The notes beneath the pieces were generated by a model. It worked only from the letters and a program-made list of their open reading frames with translations, had not been told where the DNA came from and did not search any database. Both the position numbers and the translations under genes were made by a program. From Streptomyces filamentosus (lineage in GTDB: Bacteria; Actinomycetota; Actinomycetes; Streptomycetales; Streptomycetaceae), in contig NZ_BNBE01000001.1 of the NCBI RefSeq assembly GCF_014654895.1, positions 248,001 through 312,000 of the forward strand: 64,000 nucleotides of DNA. Reading direction: 5' to 3'. This document shows, piece by piece, positions 8,090 to 16,221 of this stretch (the first letter of the stretch is position 1; each line of letters starts with the position of its first letter).

Positions 8090-8755
8090 ATGGACATCGA
8101 CAGCGGCAAGAGGATCATCGTGTTCGGCGCCGGCGGGCGGGTCGGCCGGGCGGCCGTGGCGGAGGCCGCGGCCCGGGGCCACCGGGTGACGGCGGTGGTG
8201 CGCGACCCGGCGCGCCACCCGGACCTGGAGCGGCCGGGCGTGGCGGTGGTACGGGGCGACGTGACGGACCCGGGGTCGGTGGCGGCGCTCGCCGCCGGGC
8301 ACGACGCGGCCGTGCACGCCTCCGTCCGCCTCGACGTACCGTCGGAGGAGTACTTCGGGGCGACGACGAAGGCGCTGGTCGCCGGCCTGACGGCGGCCGG
8401 GGTGGGCCGGCTGCTCACCCTCGGCATCGCCGTCACCCTCGGGCTCGCGGACGCTCCGGACGTGCGTCCGATGGACGCGCCGGACTTCCCGGCCGAGTGG
8501 CGGGCCTTCGCGCAGGGCCACGTCGTGGAGTTCGACCTGCTGACGGCCCGGGCGGGGCCGGAGCTCGACTGGCTGATGGTGGTGCCGCCGATGGACCTGG
8601 ACGCGGAGGCGGAGCGGACCGGCGGCTACCGGACGGCGGTCGGGACGGCGCTGGACGGCCCCGGCCGGATCGCGCACGCCGACCTGGCGCTCGCGCTGCT
8701 CGACGAGATCGAGACGCCCCGCCACAGCCGGGTCCAGCTCGCGGTCTCGGTCTGA
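8090..8755 (+). CDS. NAD(P)H-binding SDR-like oxidoreductase (NmrA/YwnB type)
   Basis: A 221-residue Rossmann protein: RIIVFGAGGRVGRAAVAEAAARGH supplies the GxxGxxG dinucleotide loop, followed by VTAVVRDPARHPDL and GDVTDPGSVAALAAGHDAAVHA, as in atypical short-chain dehydrogenases of the NmrA/YwnB type. It lacks an obvious YxxxK pair, so it may be a dinucleotide-dependent sensor or an atypical reductase. Start is the ATG at 8090; longer frames in the same register run back through the divergent regulator gene and are not credible. It is divergent from the HxlR regulator and is probably its target. Confidence 0.87.
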   Translation: MDIDSGKRIIVFGAGGRVGRAAVAEAAARGHRVTAVVRDPARHPDLERPGVAVVRGDVTDPGSVAALAAGHDAAVHASVRLDVPSEEYFGATTKALVAGLTAAGVGRLLTLGIAVTLGLADAPDVRPMDAPDFPAEWRAFAQGHVVEFDLLTARAGPELDWLMVVPPMDLDAEAERTGGYRTAVGTALDGPGRIAHADLALALLDEIETPRHSRVQLAVSV

Positions 8756-8821
8756 GCACGGTCCGGCGGGGCCGGTCCGACGCGGTCCGGCAAGGCTCCG
8801 CGAGGGCCGGTCCGCCGGGGC

Positions 8822-9121
8822 TCAGCCCCGGGTGGTGATCGCGGCGAGCCCCTTGGCCAGCTCGTCGGGGTTCATCACCGGCGAGTAGTGGATCCTGGCG
8901 CCGAGCCGCATGAAGAACGGCTCCGCGATCGCCGGCAGGTCGGAGGTCTCGGTCAGGTCGAAGAAGAAGTAGCCGGTGCGGCAGCCGTTCTCGACGGTGA
9001 AGTAGGCGGCCTCGGGTCGGATCCGGCCGACCGCCTCCTGCATGAGCCCCTGGATGCTGCCCTCCCGGATGGCCTCGTTGGAGGCCGCGGTGTCCATCTC
9101 GACCTTCAGAAGCATGCGCAT
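8822..9121 (-). CDS. small protein of unknown function, possible dimeric alpha/beta-barrel
   Basis: A 99-residue protein (MRMLLKVEMDTAASNEAIREG at the N-terminus, later GYFFFDLTETSDLPAIAEPFFM and ARIHYSPVMNPDELAKGL). The pattern of an edge strand, helix, two strands and a helix ending in a conserved proline-rich turn is like ferredoxin-fold dimeric alpha/beta-barrel proteins (muconolactone isomerase, YCII or GYD type), but no catalytic residues can be assigned. No signal or membrane segment. It stands alone between the oxidoreductase and the XRE regulator. Confidence 0.7.
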   Translation of the reverse strand: MRMLLKVEMDTAASNEAIREGSIQGLMQEAVGRIRPEAAYFTVENGCRTGYFFFDLTETSDLPAIAEPFFMRLGARIHYSPVMNPDELAKGLAAITTRG

Positions 9122-9237
9122 GGCTCAGCCCTTCTCCCGGCCGGGCGGAGGCGGCGCGCGGTACGCCCTCGGTCCACCCGGACGTACTCGTCTCCAGCCT
9201 CCTCCCCCGGCGGGACGGGGGCCACTCGGCGCCCGGC

Positions 9238-9489
9238 TCAGGCGGCCAGCAGGGCGCAGTGGGCGACCAGGTCGTCCATCGACAGGTCGAGGACGCCGGC
9301 GAGGGCCGCGACGGTGAAGAAGGCCGGGGTGGGGGCGCGGCCGGTCTCGATCTTGCGGAGGGTCTCGGCCGACAGGCCGGCCGCCGCGGCGATCTCGACC
9401 ATCGAACGCTCGCCGCGGGCGTCGCGCAGCAGCCGCCCGAGCCGCTCGCCGCGCTCGCGCTCTTCCGGGGTGAGGGGGGTGCGCACCAT
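9238..9489 (-). CDS. small XRE-family helix-turn-helix regulator
   Basis: An 83-residue single-domain DNA-binding protein. LGRLLRDARGERSMVEIAAAAGLSAETLRKIETGRAPTPAFFTVAALAGVLDL is a classic Cro/C1-type HTH (helices 2-3 at VEIAAAAGLSAETLRKIE). There is no ligand or dimerisation domain. It is divergent from a methionine aminopeptidase gene, and a perfect 12-bp palindrome over that gene's -10 lies 31 bp upstream of the XRE start, so it most likely represses that promoter and perhaps its own. The XRE plus map pairing looks like a conserved module rather than a chance neighbour. Confidence 0.88.
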   Translation of the reverse strand: MVRTPLTPEERERGERLGRLLRDARGERSMVEIAAAAGLSAETLRKIETGRAPTPAFFTVAALAGVLDLSMDDLVAHCALLAA

Positions 9490-9519
9490 GCCCCCACTCT
9501 ACGGGACCGACCCCATTTT

Positions 9520-9540
9520 TATACCGGTATAGTAATGGGA
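9520..9540 (+). promoter_or_regulatory. palindromic operator overlapping a leaderless -10 of map
   Basis: TATACCGGTATA (9520-9531) is a perfect 12-bp palindrome. Its right end is shared with a -10 hexamer TATAGT (9528-9533), seven bases before the ATG at 9541, so transcription should begin at or next to the start codon. A protein on the palindrome would block RNA polymerase directly. The region is locally AT-rich. Confidence 0.6.
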
Positions 9541-10308
9541 ATGGTGGAGATCAAGACCGAACAGAACCTGACCGAGATGCGCGAGGCGGGCCGGGTGGTG
9601 GCCCGCGCCCTGGCGGCGGCCCGTGCGGCGGCGGCGCCCGGCGTGCCGGCCACCGCGCTGGACCGGGCGGCCCGGGAGGTGCTGGCGGAGTCCGGCGCCG
9701 GCTCGCCGTTCCTGGACTACCTCCCGGAGTGGGCGCCGACGCCCTTCCCCGCCGTCGTGTGCGTCTCCGTCAACGACGCGATCGTGCACGGCATCCCGGA
9801 CGGGACCCGGCTCGCCGACGGCGACCTGGTCTCGGTGGACTGCGGCGCCCTGCTGCGCGGCTGGGCCGGGGACGCGGCGGTGAGCTTCACCGTGGGCCAG
9901 GCCCGCCCCGAGGACGTCCGGCTGATCGCCGCGGCCGAGGAGGCGCTGGCGGCCGGCATCGCGGCGGCGGTCGTCGGCAACAGGATCGGGGACATCGCGC
10001 ACGCGATCGGCACCGTCTGCCGGAAGGCCGGGTACGGCGTCCCGGACGGTTTCGGCGGGCACGGCATCGGCCGCGCCATGCACGAGGACCCGGGCGTGCC
10101 CAACGAGGGGCGTCCCGGCCGCGGGATGCGGCTGCGGGCCGGGATGGTCCTGGCGATCGAGCCGATGCTCATCGGGGGCGGCGGGGACGACCACTACACG
10201 GCGCGGGACGGCTGGACGATCCGCACCCTCGACGGCTCGCGCGCCGCACACGCCGAGCACACGGTCGCGGTCACCGAGGCGGGCCCGCGCGTCCTGACGG
10301 CCCCGTAG
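9541..10308 (+). CDS. map: type I methionine aminopeptidase
   Basis: Cytosolic dinuclear metalloprotease that removes the initiator methionine. All five metal ligands and the substrate histidine are in place (numbering from this start): H83 in IVHGIPDG, D100 in SVDCG, D111 in GWAGDAAVSF, H174 in GGHGIGRAMHEDP, E207 in AIEPM and E239 in AEHTVAVT; 255 residues is the normal size. Two in-frame ATGs exist (9535 and 9541); the second is chosen because it gives the family N-terminus MVEIKTEQ and lies at the right distance from TATAGT for a leaderless message, there being no ribosome site. Streptomycetes usually have several map genes, so this is probably an accessory, locally regulated copy. Confidence 0.92.
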   Translation: MVEIKTEQNLTEMREAGRVVARALAAARAAAAPGVPATALDRAAREVLAESGAGSPFLDYLPEWAPTPFPAVVCVSVNDAIVHGIPDGTRLADGDLVSVDCGALLRGWAGDAAVSFTVGQARPEDVRLIAAAEEALAAGIAAAVVGNRIGDIAHAIGTVCRKAGYGVPDGFGGHGIGRAMHEDPGVPNEGRPGRGMRLRAGMVLAIEPMLIGGGGDDHYTARDGWTIRTLDGSRAAHAEHTVAVTEAGPRVLTAP

Positions 10309-10360
10309 CCGCCGGGGGCGGGCGGGGAGCGGGCGCCTTCTGGGGGATCCCGGCCTGGCC

Positions 10361-10366
10361 TAGACT
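10361..10366 (+). promoter_or_regulatory. -10 element (TAGACT), predicted leaderless start
   Basis: TAGACT ends six bases before the ATG at 10373, with no ribosome site between. The distance places the transcription start at the start codon. No convincing -35 was found. Confidence 0.5.
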
Positions 10367-10372
10367 CGCGGC

Positions 10373-10864
10373 ATGACGGAGGAGCCGGAAGGACGCGCCC
10401 TCGGGGCGGAGGCCCTCGCCGCGCTGGGCGAGCGGCTCGGCGCGTCCCTGGCCGTGGAGACCGGGGACGTGCCGACGCTGGTCTGGACGGACGGGCCGAC
10501 CGTCGGCCGGGCCGAGGAGGCGGTCCGGGCGGTGGCGCCGGAGGCGGCCGGCCGGGTCGCGTTCCGGCGCGAGCTGTCGGAGAGGTCGGTCGCGCTGGGG
10601 GCGCTCGGCCTGGCGGAGGAGCCCAGCCCCCTGGCCTGCGGGCTGCCCCGGCCCGTCTCGCCGGCGGACGTCGCGGCGCTGTGGCGGGACACGCCGCTGC
10701 CCGCCCGGGCCACCGCGCGCGAGGAGCAGCTGCTCCACGCCCTGCTGTACGAGGTGCACGACGACCACCGCAGCAACCACGTCACCCCGCGGCAGATCTG
10801 CGACGGCCTGATGGTCCGGGGCGTGGCGGCGCTCGCCCGCCGCATGGGCCTCCCCCGTCCCTGA
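10373..10864 (+). CDS. conserved hypothetical protein
   Basis: A 163-residue cytoplasmic protein with no motif I recognise. The N-terminal half (LGAEALAALGERLGASLAVETG, then VPTLVWTDGPTVGRAEEAVRAV) looks like a small alpha/beta fold; the C-terminal half (TAREEQLLHALLYEVHDDHRSNHVTPRQICDGLMVRGVAALARRMG) is helical, rich in His/Asp and resembles a small regulatory or binding domain. No signal, membrane or zinc motif. It follows map after a spacer with its own -10, so it is probably a separate leaderless transcript. Confidence 0.6.
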   Translation: MTEEPEGRALGAEALAALGERLGASLAVETGDVPTLVWTDGPTVGRAEEAVRAVAPEAAGRVAFRRELSERSVALGALGLAEEPSPLACGLPRPVSPADVAALWRDTPLPARATAREEQLLHALLYEVHDDHRSNHVTPRQICDGLMVRGVAALARRMGLPRP

Positions 10865-10934
10865 CGCCGCGTCACCGCGCCTTTCCGCGCCGGACCTCCT
10901 CCCCCACCCCCTCGAACGGCTGCCCGGCCGCCGC

Positions 10935-10940
10935 TAGCAT
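10935..10940 (+). promoter_or_regulatory. -10 element (TAGCAT), predicted leaderless start
   Basis: TAGCAT ends eight bases before the ATG at 10949 and there is no purine-rich ribosome site, suggesting a leaderless transcript for the downstream gene. Confidence 0.45.
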
Positions 10941-10948
10941 GCGCCCCT

Positions 10949-11680
10949 ATGGACGAGGACCTGCGCAACATCGTGCTCGGCGTGCTGGCGACCGGCGTCA
11001 GCGCGTCCCTGGGATGGCTCACCCGGACGTACGCGTGGCGCCGCCGGCTCCGCCGCAAGCAGGCGTTCTTCGGCCTGCCCGACCACGCGGAGTGTCTGCT
11101 CGTGGTCAACCGGGAGGCGGGCGGGGACGGGGCGGTGCACCGCTTCGACGTCTTCGCGCTGCTCGAACTCGCCGCCCTGGTGAAGGACTGCGGGGCCCAG
11201 GCCCAGATCGTCCAGCACGACCGGACGCACCTGGGCTTCGGCGACCGCACCGAGTTCTGCGTCGGCGGCCCGGGGTCGAACAGGCGGATGGCCGCCCACC
11301 TCGGCTCCCTGCTGCCCGGCCTGACCATGCGGACGGAACCGGACCCGGTCGAGGAGCGGGGCGCGATCGAGATCGGCGGCGAGCGGTACCTGATGGACCC
11401 GGGCGCGGTCGAGTACGTGGTGCTCGCCCGGATCACGGCGGGCGAGGGCGGCCGCCCGGTCTTCCTCTTCTGCGGGCAGCGGGCGATCACCAACCAGGCG
11501 GCGACCCGCTATCTGGCCCGCCACCACGAACGGCTCGCCCGCACCCACCGGGGCGGCTCGTTCGTCCTGCTGCTGCGGGTGGTCAACTCCCAGGCGTACG
11601 GCCCCGACGTGGTCGAGCTGGTGGCCGACGTGACGCGGGCGGCGCTCAGGGCTCCCGCAGCCGTACCGGCAGCGACTTGA
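10949..11680 (+). CDS. membrane-anchored hypothetical protein
   Basis: A 243-residue protein. Residues 7-25 (NIVLGVLATGVSASLGWLT) form one short hydrophobic helix followed by a basic stretch TYAWRRRLRRK, so it should be an N-in signal anchor with the bulk in the cytoplasm. The soluble part (AECLLVVNREAGGDGAVHRFDVFALLELAALVK..., VFLFCGQRAITNQAATRYLARHH) has alternating strands and helices and may be a Rossmann-like nucleotide- or ligand-binding fold, but no catalytic motif is clear. Its last 35 bases overlap the convergent P450 gene tail to tail. Function unknown. Confidence 0.65.
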   Translation: MDEDLRNIVLGVLATGVSASLGWLTRTYAWRRRLRRKQAFFGLPDHAECLLVVNREAGGDGAVHRFDVFALLELAALVKDCGAQAQIVQHDRTHLGFGDRTEFCVGGPGSNRRMAAHLGSLLPGLTMRTEPDPVEERGAIEIGGERYLMDPGAVEYVVLARITAGEGGRPVFLFCGQRAITNQAATRYLARHHERLARTHRGGSFVLLLRVVNSQAYGPDVVELVADVTRAALRAPAAVPAAT

Positions 11681-12887
11681 TCCCGTTGATGAAGTTGGAG
11701 ACGAGCCGCCGGGGCTCCCCGGCGAGCTCGACGTCACCGCAGGAGTCCCGCAGCTCCTCGTAGAAAACCCGGAGTTGCAGCCTGGCGAAATGGGCGCCGA
11801 GGCAGACGTGGGGGCCGTCGCCGAAGGAGACGTGCGGGTTCGGGCGGCGGCCGAGGTCGAGCCGGTGCGGGTCGGGGAAGACGCGTTCGTCGTGGTTGGC
11901 GGAGACGTGGAAGACGACGACCTTGTCGCCCTCGGCGATCGGGGTCCCCGCGAGTCCGGTGGCGCGGGCGGCGGTGCGGTGGAAGGAGAGCACCGGCGGG
12001 TGGACGCGCAGGAGTTCGTCCACGGCAGTGTCCACGCCGGCCTCACCCCGCCACAGCCTCCGCCGCTCCCCCGGGTTCCTGGCGAGGGCGAGCACCCCGC
12101 CGGGGGCCGCCGCGCGCACGGTGTCGTTCCCGGCGACGGTGAGCAGGAAGAAGAACATCTCCAGTTCGGCGTCGGCCAGTTCGGTGGTGGCGAGGGCGGT
12201 CATCAGGTCGTCGGCCGGATGCTCCCGCTTGTACGCGGCCAGCTCCTGGGCGTACGCGAACATCTCGGCGAGCATGGCGGGCGACCGGGGGTTCACCGGC
12301 TTCCCGTCCGCGCCGAGGACGGGCGGCTCGTCCGGGTCCTGGTAGGCGATGACCCGCTCGGTCCAGGCGTGCAGCAGCCCCCGGTCGCTCGCGGGCACAC
12401 CGAGCAGGTCGGTGAGGTTGAGCAGCGCGTAGTCGTCGGTGACGCCCCGCACGAGGTCGACCTCGCCGCCTTCCCCGACCGCCGCCGCCAGGAGCTGCCT
12501 GGCCCGCGCGCGGGCGGTCTCCTCGAACCGCGCGATCCGTCCCGGCGTGAAGGCCCGGCCGGCGAGCCTCCGCAGCCTGCCGTGCTCCGGCGGGTCCTGG
12601 TTGAGCATCATCCGCCGGATGAACGGCAGGTCGGCGGGGTCGGGGTCGCGGATCTGGGTGGCGCCGGCCCAGGAGGAGTACGTCCGCGCGTCCTTGAGCA
12701 CCCGGACGACGTCGGCGTGCCGCGTCACCGCCCAGAACCCGGGCCCGGCCGGCCAGCCGAGCACCGCCCGCTCCTCCTGCCAGGCGACCGGCGCCCGGTC
12801 GCGCAGCTCGCGGAAGGCGTCGTGGGGCGGCCCGGCGGCGTGGATCCGGGGGTCGAAGACATCGGGAAGGTCCGTCGGCTGCTGCAC
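11646..12887 (-). CDS. cytochrome P450 (class I bacterial)
   Basis: Heme-thiolate monooxygenase of 413 residues, soluble. The I-helix oxygen-activating motif is AGNDTVR near residue 249, the K-helix ExxR is ELLR near 291, and the heme loop FGDGPHVCLGAHFA carries the cysteine ligand near 362. AGNDT plus a C-terminal LVSNFINGIKSLPVRL tail recalls the CYP125/CYP142 sterol side-chain branch more than macrolide-type CYP107, but this is only a resemblance. No ferredoxin or reductase gene is adjacent. It is divergent from a secreted hydrolase and about 17 kb from the PKS genes, so a role in the macrolactam pathway is unlikely. Confidence 0.93.
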   Translation of the reverse strand: MQQPTDLPDVFDPRIHAAGPPHDAFRELRDRAPVAWQEERAVLGWPAGPGFWAVTRHADVVRVLKDARTYSSWAGATQIRDPDPADLPFIRRMMLNQDPPEHGRLRRLAGRAFTPGRIARFEETARARARQLLAAAVGEGGEVDLVRGVTDDYALLNLTDLLGVPASDRGLLHAWTERVIAYQDPDEPPVLGADGKPVNPRSPAMLAEMFAYAQELAAYKREHPADDLMTALATTELADAELEMFFFLLTVAGNDTVRAAAPGGVLALARNPGERRRLWRGEAGVDTAVDELLRVHPPVLSFHRTAARATGLAGTPIAEGDKVVVFHVSANHDERVFPDPHRLDLGRRPNPHVSFGDGPHVCLGAHFARLQLRVFYEELRDSCGDVELAGEPRRLVSNFINGIKSLPVRLREP

Positions 12888-12977
12888 GGCTCCAGCCTGG
12901 GGGCGGGGGCGGGGGCCTGTCCACCACGACGGACCCGCTCCGGCCCGGACGCCCCGGAGGGAGCGGGCACCCCAATC

Positions 12978-13009
12978 GTTACCCGCACGTAACTTACCGA
13001 CTGGTTACC
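12978..13009. promoter_or_regulatory. GTTAC/GTAAC repeats between P450 and secreted hydrolase
   Basis: An inverted repeat GTTAC-N6-GTAAC (12978-12993) is followed at once by TTACC-N4-GGTTA (imperfect dyad ACC-GACT-GGT), with another GTTACGG further right. The cluster sits mid-gap between divergent genes and has the look of a TetR-type operator region. No regulator is adjacent. Confidence 0.35.
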
Positions 13010-13084
13010 TCGGGTAGCACGCCGCCGTTACGGTCGGGCCACCTCACTGCCCCCCATCAGTGACCCCCCATCGAGGAGTGGCCC

Positions 13085-14638
13085 GTGCGTACTTCCCTGG
13101 CCCTCGCCGTCTCGGCCGCCCTGGTGGCCGGGACGGCCCTGTCCGTGGCGCCCGCCGCCCAGGCCGCCGCGAGCGGCGCGTCGATCCGGTTCGTCGACAT
13201 CGCCGGAGACGGCGGCACCGTCCTCAAGGCCAACGTCGTCACCCCGGCCGGGGCCGGCGACTCGGCCCGGCTGCCCGTGATCGTGCTGCCCACCAGCTGG
13301 GCCATGCCACAGGTCGAGTACCTGGCGCAGGCGCAGAAGCTCGCCGACTCCGGTTACGTCGTGGTGAGTTACAACTCGCGCGGCTTCTGGGAGTCCGGCG
13401 GCGAGATCGAGACCGCAGGTCCCAGAGACGTCGCCGACGCCTCCAAGGTGATCGACTGGGCGCTCGCCCACACTCCGGCCGACCCGGACAAGGTCGGCAT
13501 GGCCGGGGTGAGTTACGGCGCGGGCATCTCGCTGCTCGCCGCCGCGCACGACTCCCGGATCAAGGCCGTCGCCGCGCTCAGCGGCTGGGCCGACCTCATC
13601 GAATCCATCTACAGCGGCCGCACCCAGCACCTCCAGGCCGCCGCCCTGCTCGGCGGGGCCGGATACCTCACCGGCCGTCCCGGGCCCGAACTGAAGAAGG
13701 TCCTCGGCGACTTCCTCTCCTCGAACCTCGACCAGGAGGACGAGATGATCGCCTGGGGGAAGCAGCGGTCGGCCGGCACGTACCTCGACCGGATCAACGC
13801 CAACGGCGCCGCGATCATGCTCGGCAACGCCTGGGGCGACACCATCTTCCCGCCCAACCAGTACGCGAGCTTCTACGAGAAGCTGACGGGCCCGAAGCGG
13901 CTGGAGTTCCGCCCCGGCGACCACGCCACCGCCGAGGCCACCGGCATCCTCGGACTGCCCAACGACACCTGGACCAGCGCCCACCGCTGGTTCGACCGGT
14001 ACCTCAAGGGCGCCGACAACGGCGTCGACCGCGAGCAGCCGGTCCGGCTCAAGCCCCGGTCCGACGGCGGCTACGAGGGCTACGCCGACTGGAAGTCCGT
14101 GGGCGCGCACCGCGAGCGCATCGCCCTGGACGACCCCGAGCACGTCTGGACCGGCGTGGACTCCGGTGCCGACGGCGGCGTCGTGCTCCTCAGCAACCTG
14201 CTGGACCAGCTGGCCCGGACCCCGCCGGCCGTCTCCGTGCCGCTCCTCCCCCGCTCCTTCGCCGCCGTCTGGCAGTCCGGGCGGTACGACGCCGGGGCCG
14301 AGGTGCGCGGCACCCCGCTGCTGCACACCACGGTCACGCCCACGAAGTCGAGCGGCACCTTCGTGGCGTACCTCTACGACGTGGGCCCGCTCGGCGTCGG
14401 GAAGCTGGTGAGCAACGCCCCGTACACCTTCCACGACCGGACGCCGGGCCGGCCGTTCGCCGTGGACCTGGAGCTGTTCTCCACCGCCTACGACGTGCCG
14501 GCCGGTCACCGTCTCGCGCTGGTGGTCGACACCGTCGACCCCCTCTACATCGCGCACAACCCGGCCGGCGCGCAGCTGACCTTCTCCTCCCCCGCGTCCG
14601 ATCCCTCGTACGTCTCGGTGCCTCTGCGGGAGGAGTGA
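13085..14638 (+). CDS. secreted CocE/NonD-type alpha/beta hydrolase (X-Pro dipeptidyl-peptidase-like)
   Basis: A 517-residue exported hydrolase. The GTG start is seven bases after GAGGAG. A Sec signal peptide (RTSLALAVSAALVAGTALSV, cleavage likely after AQA near residue 28) comes first. The catalytic domain has the nucleophile S143 in GVSYGAG, an acid around GDTIFPP near residue 250 and H280 in PGDHAT, then a C-terminal beta jelly roll (residues 340-517, ending FSSPASDPSYVSVPLREE) as in the CocE/NonD and PepX families. Expected activity is an extracellular esterase or dipeptidyl peptidase; substrate unknown. It is followed tail to tail by the gluD gene. Confidence 0.87.
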   Translation: MRTSLALAVSAALVAGTALSVAPAAQAAASGASIRFVDIAGDGGTVLKANVVTPAGAGDSARLPVIVLPTSWAMPQVEYLAQAQKLADSGYVVVSYNSRGFWESGGEIETAGPRDVADASKVIDWALAHTPADPDKVGMAGVSYGAGISLLAAAHDSRIKAVAALSGWADLIESIYSGRTQHLQAAALLGGAGYLTGRPGPELKKVLGDFLSSNLDQEDEMIAWGKQRSAGTYLDRINANGAAIMLGNAWGDTIFPPNQYASFYEKLTGPKRLEFRPGDHATAEATGILGLPNDTWTSAHRWFDRYLKGADNGVDREQPVRLKPRSDGGYEGYADWKSVGAHRERIALDDPEHVWTGVDSGADGGVVLLSNLLDQLARTPPAVSVPLLPRSFAAVWQSGRYDAGAEVRGTPLLHTTVTPTKSSGTFVAYLYDVGPLGVGKLVSNAPYTFHDRTPGRPFAVDLELFSTAYDVPAGHRLALVVDTVDPLYIAHNPAGAQLTFSSPASDPSYVSVPLREE

Positions 14639-14665
14639 TCACGGCTGCCGCCGGTCCGTGGTCCC

Positions 14666-14682
14666 GGGCCCGCGCGGGGCCC
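14666..14682. terminator. possible bidirectional terminator
   Basis: GGGCCC-N5-GGGCCC lies between the convergent hydrolase and gluD genes. The stem is short and no T-tract follows on either side, so the call is weak. Confidence 0.3.
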
Positions 14683-14696
14683 TCAGACGGGGGCTC

Positions 14697-15563
14697 TCAC
14701 TCGCGGCCCGGCAGCGTGGTCACCGGTGCGGCGGGAGCGACGTCCACCCCCTTCGTCCGGGGGTCGCGGCGCTCCCGCCGCGCGACCCAGCCGGCCAGCC
14801 AGGACAGCAGCATGCACATGCCGATGTAGATCGGCGAGATCACCAGGACCACGGGGATGAACGGCAGGTCGTAGTCGAGGTTGGAGGCGATCAGCTTGCC
14901 CGCGTGGAGGAACTCCTCGTAGGTGATGAGGAATCCGAGCGAGGTGTCCTTCAGGGCCACCACCAGCTGGCTGATGATGGCGGGCAGCATCGCGCGGACC
15001 GCCTGCGGGACCAGGACCCAGGTCATGACCTGGGTCTTGCGCATGCCGAGCGCGTACGCCGCCTCCCCCTGGCCGCGCGGCACGGCGTGCACGCCGGTGC
15101 GGAAGACCTCGGCGAGCACGGAGCCGTTGTAGAGGGTGAGTCCGGCGACGAGCGCGGGCAGCGGCTGCACCTTGAGCGCCACGAAGATGAAGAAGATCAT
15201 CACCAGGACGGGCATGGCCCGGAAGAACTCCACGAGCAGCGTGGCGATCCAGCGCACCGGCCGGTGGTCGGAGAGCCGCCCGGTGGCGAGGACCGCGCCG
15301 AGGGCCAGGGAGAACACGGCGGCGAGCGCGAACGCCTTCAGGGTGTTGCCGAGACCCTTGAGCAGCAGCTCCTGGATGCCCTCGTAGAGGAAGGGCCGCC
15401 ACTTCACGGCGGTGAACTGGCCGGTGTCGAAGAGGAGGTGGAGGATCCAGGCGGCGATGCCGAGGATCACGACGGTGGAGGCCAGGCCGTAGAGGAGGTG
15501 CCGGCGGCGGGTCTGCGGGCCGGGCAGGTCGTAGAGGGCGCTGGGCCGCGGCGCACGGCTCAT
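14697..15563 (-). CDS. gluD: glutamate-type ABC transporter permease 2
   Basis: Inner-membrane permease, 288 residues. An N-terminal helix (YGLASTVVILGIAAWILHLLF) is followed by the HisMQ-type permease block: LLKGLGNTLKAFALAAVFSLALG, ATLLVEFFRAMPVLVMIFFIF, and the cytoplasmic EAA loop GEAAYALGMRKTQVMTWVLVPQAVRAMLP that contacts the ATPase. It overlaps the upstream gluC by four bases (ATGA). Gene order ATPase, binding protein, permease, permease equals the gluABCD glutamate uptake operon of Corynebacterium and Streptomyces. Imported amino acid inferred from that order. Confidence 0.9.
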   Translation of the reverse strand: MSRAPRPSALYDLPGPQTRRRHLLYGLASTVVILGIAAWILHLLFDTGQFTAVKWRPFLYEGIQELLLKGLGNTLKAFALAAVFSLALGAVLATGRLSDHRPVRWIATLLVEFFRAMPVLVMIFFIFVALKVQPLPALVAGLTLYNGSVLAEVFRTGVHAVPRGQGEAAYALGMRKTQVMTWVLVPQAVRAMLPAIISQLVVALKDTSLGFLITYEEFLHAGKLIASNLDYDLPFIPVVLVISPIYIGMCMLLSWLAGWVARRERRDPRTKGVDVAPAAPVTTLPGRE

Positions 15564-16204
15564 CGGGCCACCCCCCAGCGCTTCTCCAGCACGTTGAAGA
15601 CCGCGCTGATGGCGAGGGTGATGATCAGGTAGCCGACGGCGATCCAGACGAAGGTCCAGATGATGTCGTAGCCGAGCTCGCTCAGGGTCTTGTAGGTGCC
15701 CAGGAGTTCGGTGACGCTGAAGGCGCCGGCGATGGCGGAGTTCTTGGCGAGGGCGATCAGGGTGGAGCCGATCGGCGGGATCACGGAGCGGAAGGCCTGC
15801 GGCAGGACGACCGTGCCGAGGGTCTGGGTGAAGCTCATGCCGAGGCTGCGGGCGGCCTCGCCCTGGCCGACGGGGACGGTGTTGATGCCGGAGCGCAGCG
15901 CCTCGCAGATGAAGGCCGAGGTGTAACAGCCCAGGGCGAGGACCGCGAAGAGCTCGAAGGGCAGCACGATCCCGAAGCGGGGCAGGCCCAGCATCACCGC
16001 GAAGAACAGCAGGGTGAGCGGGGTGTTGCGCAGGACCGTGACCCAGGCGGTGCCGAAGACCCGGAAGGAGCCGACGGGCGCGACCCGGAAGGCGGCCATG
16101 ACGAAGCCCAGGACGAGGGCGAGCGCCGAGGCGTAGACGGTGAGTTCGAGGGTGCCGAGGAAACCCTCGGCGTAGAGCGAGAAGTTCTCTGTCAGTACGT
16201 CCAT
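15560..16204 (-). CDS. gluC: glutamate-type ABC transporter permease 1
   Basis: A 214-residue inner-membrane permease. FLGTLELTVYASALALVLGFVMA and TPLTLLFFAVMLGL are early membrane segments; the EAA loop is GEAARSLGMSFTQTLGTVVLPQAFRSVIPP, then SVTELLGTYKTLSELGY and a last helix WIAVGYLIITLAISAVF. The ATG at 16204 lies 18 bases after the binding-protein gene. It should pair with GluD as a heterodimer served by GluA. In the same frame a longer reading exists upstream but it runs through the binding-protein gene and lacks sense. Confidence 0.9.
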   Translation of the reverse strand: MDVLTENFSLYAEGFLGTLELTVYASALALVLGFVMAAFRVAPVGSFRVFGTAWVTVLRNTPLTLLFFAVMLGLPRFGIVLPFELFAVLALGCYTSAFICEALRSGINTVPVGQGEAARSLGMSFTQTLGTVVLPQAFRSVIPPIGSTLIALAKNSAIAGAFSVTELLGTYKTLSELGYDIIWTFVWIAVGYLIITLAISAVFNVLEKRWGVAR

Positions 16205-16221
16205 GTCAGCGGTGGCGGTCC

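Noticed and set aside
11646..12887. P450 as a tailoring enzyme of the macrolactam
   Set aside because: It is about 17 kb from the PKS with unrelated genes between, and resembles sterol-type rather than macrolide-type P450s.
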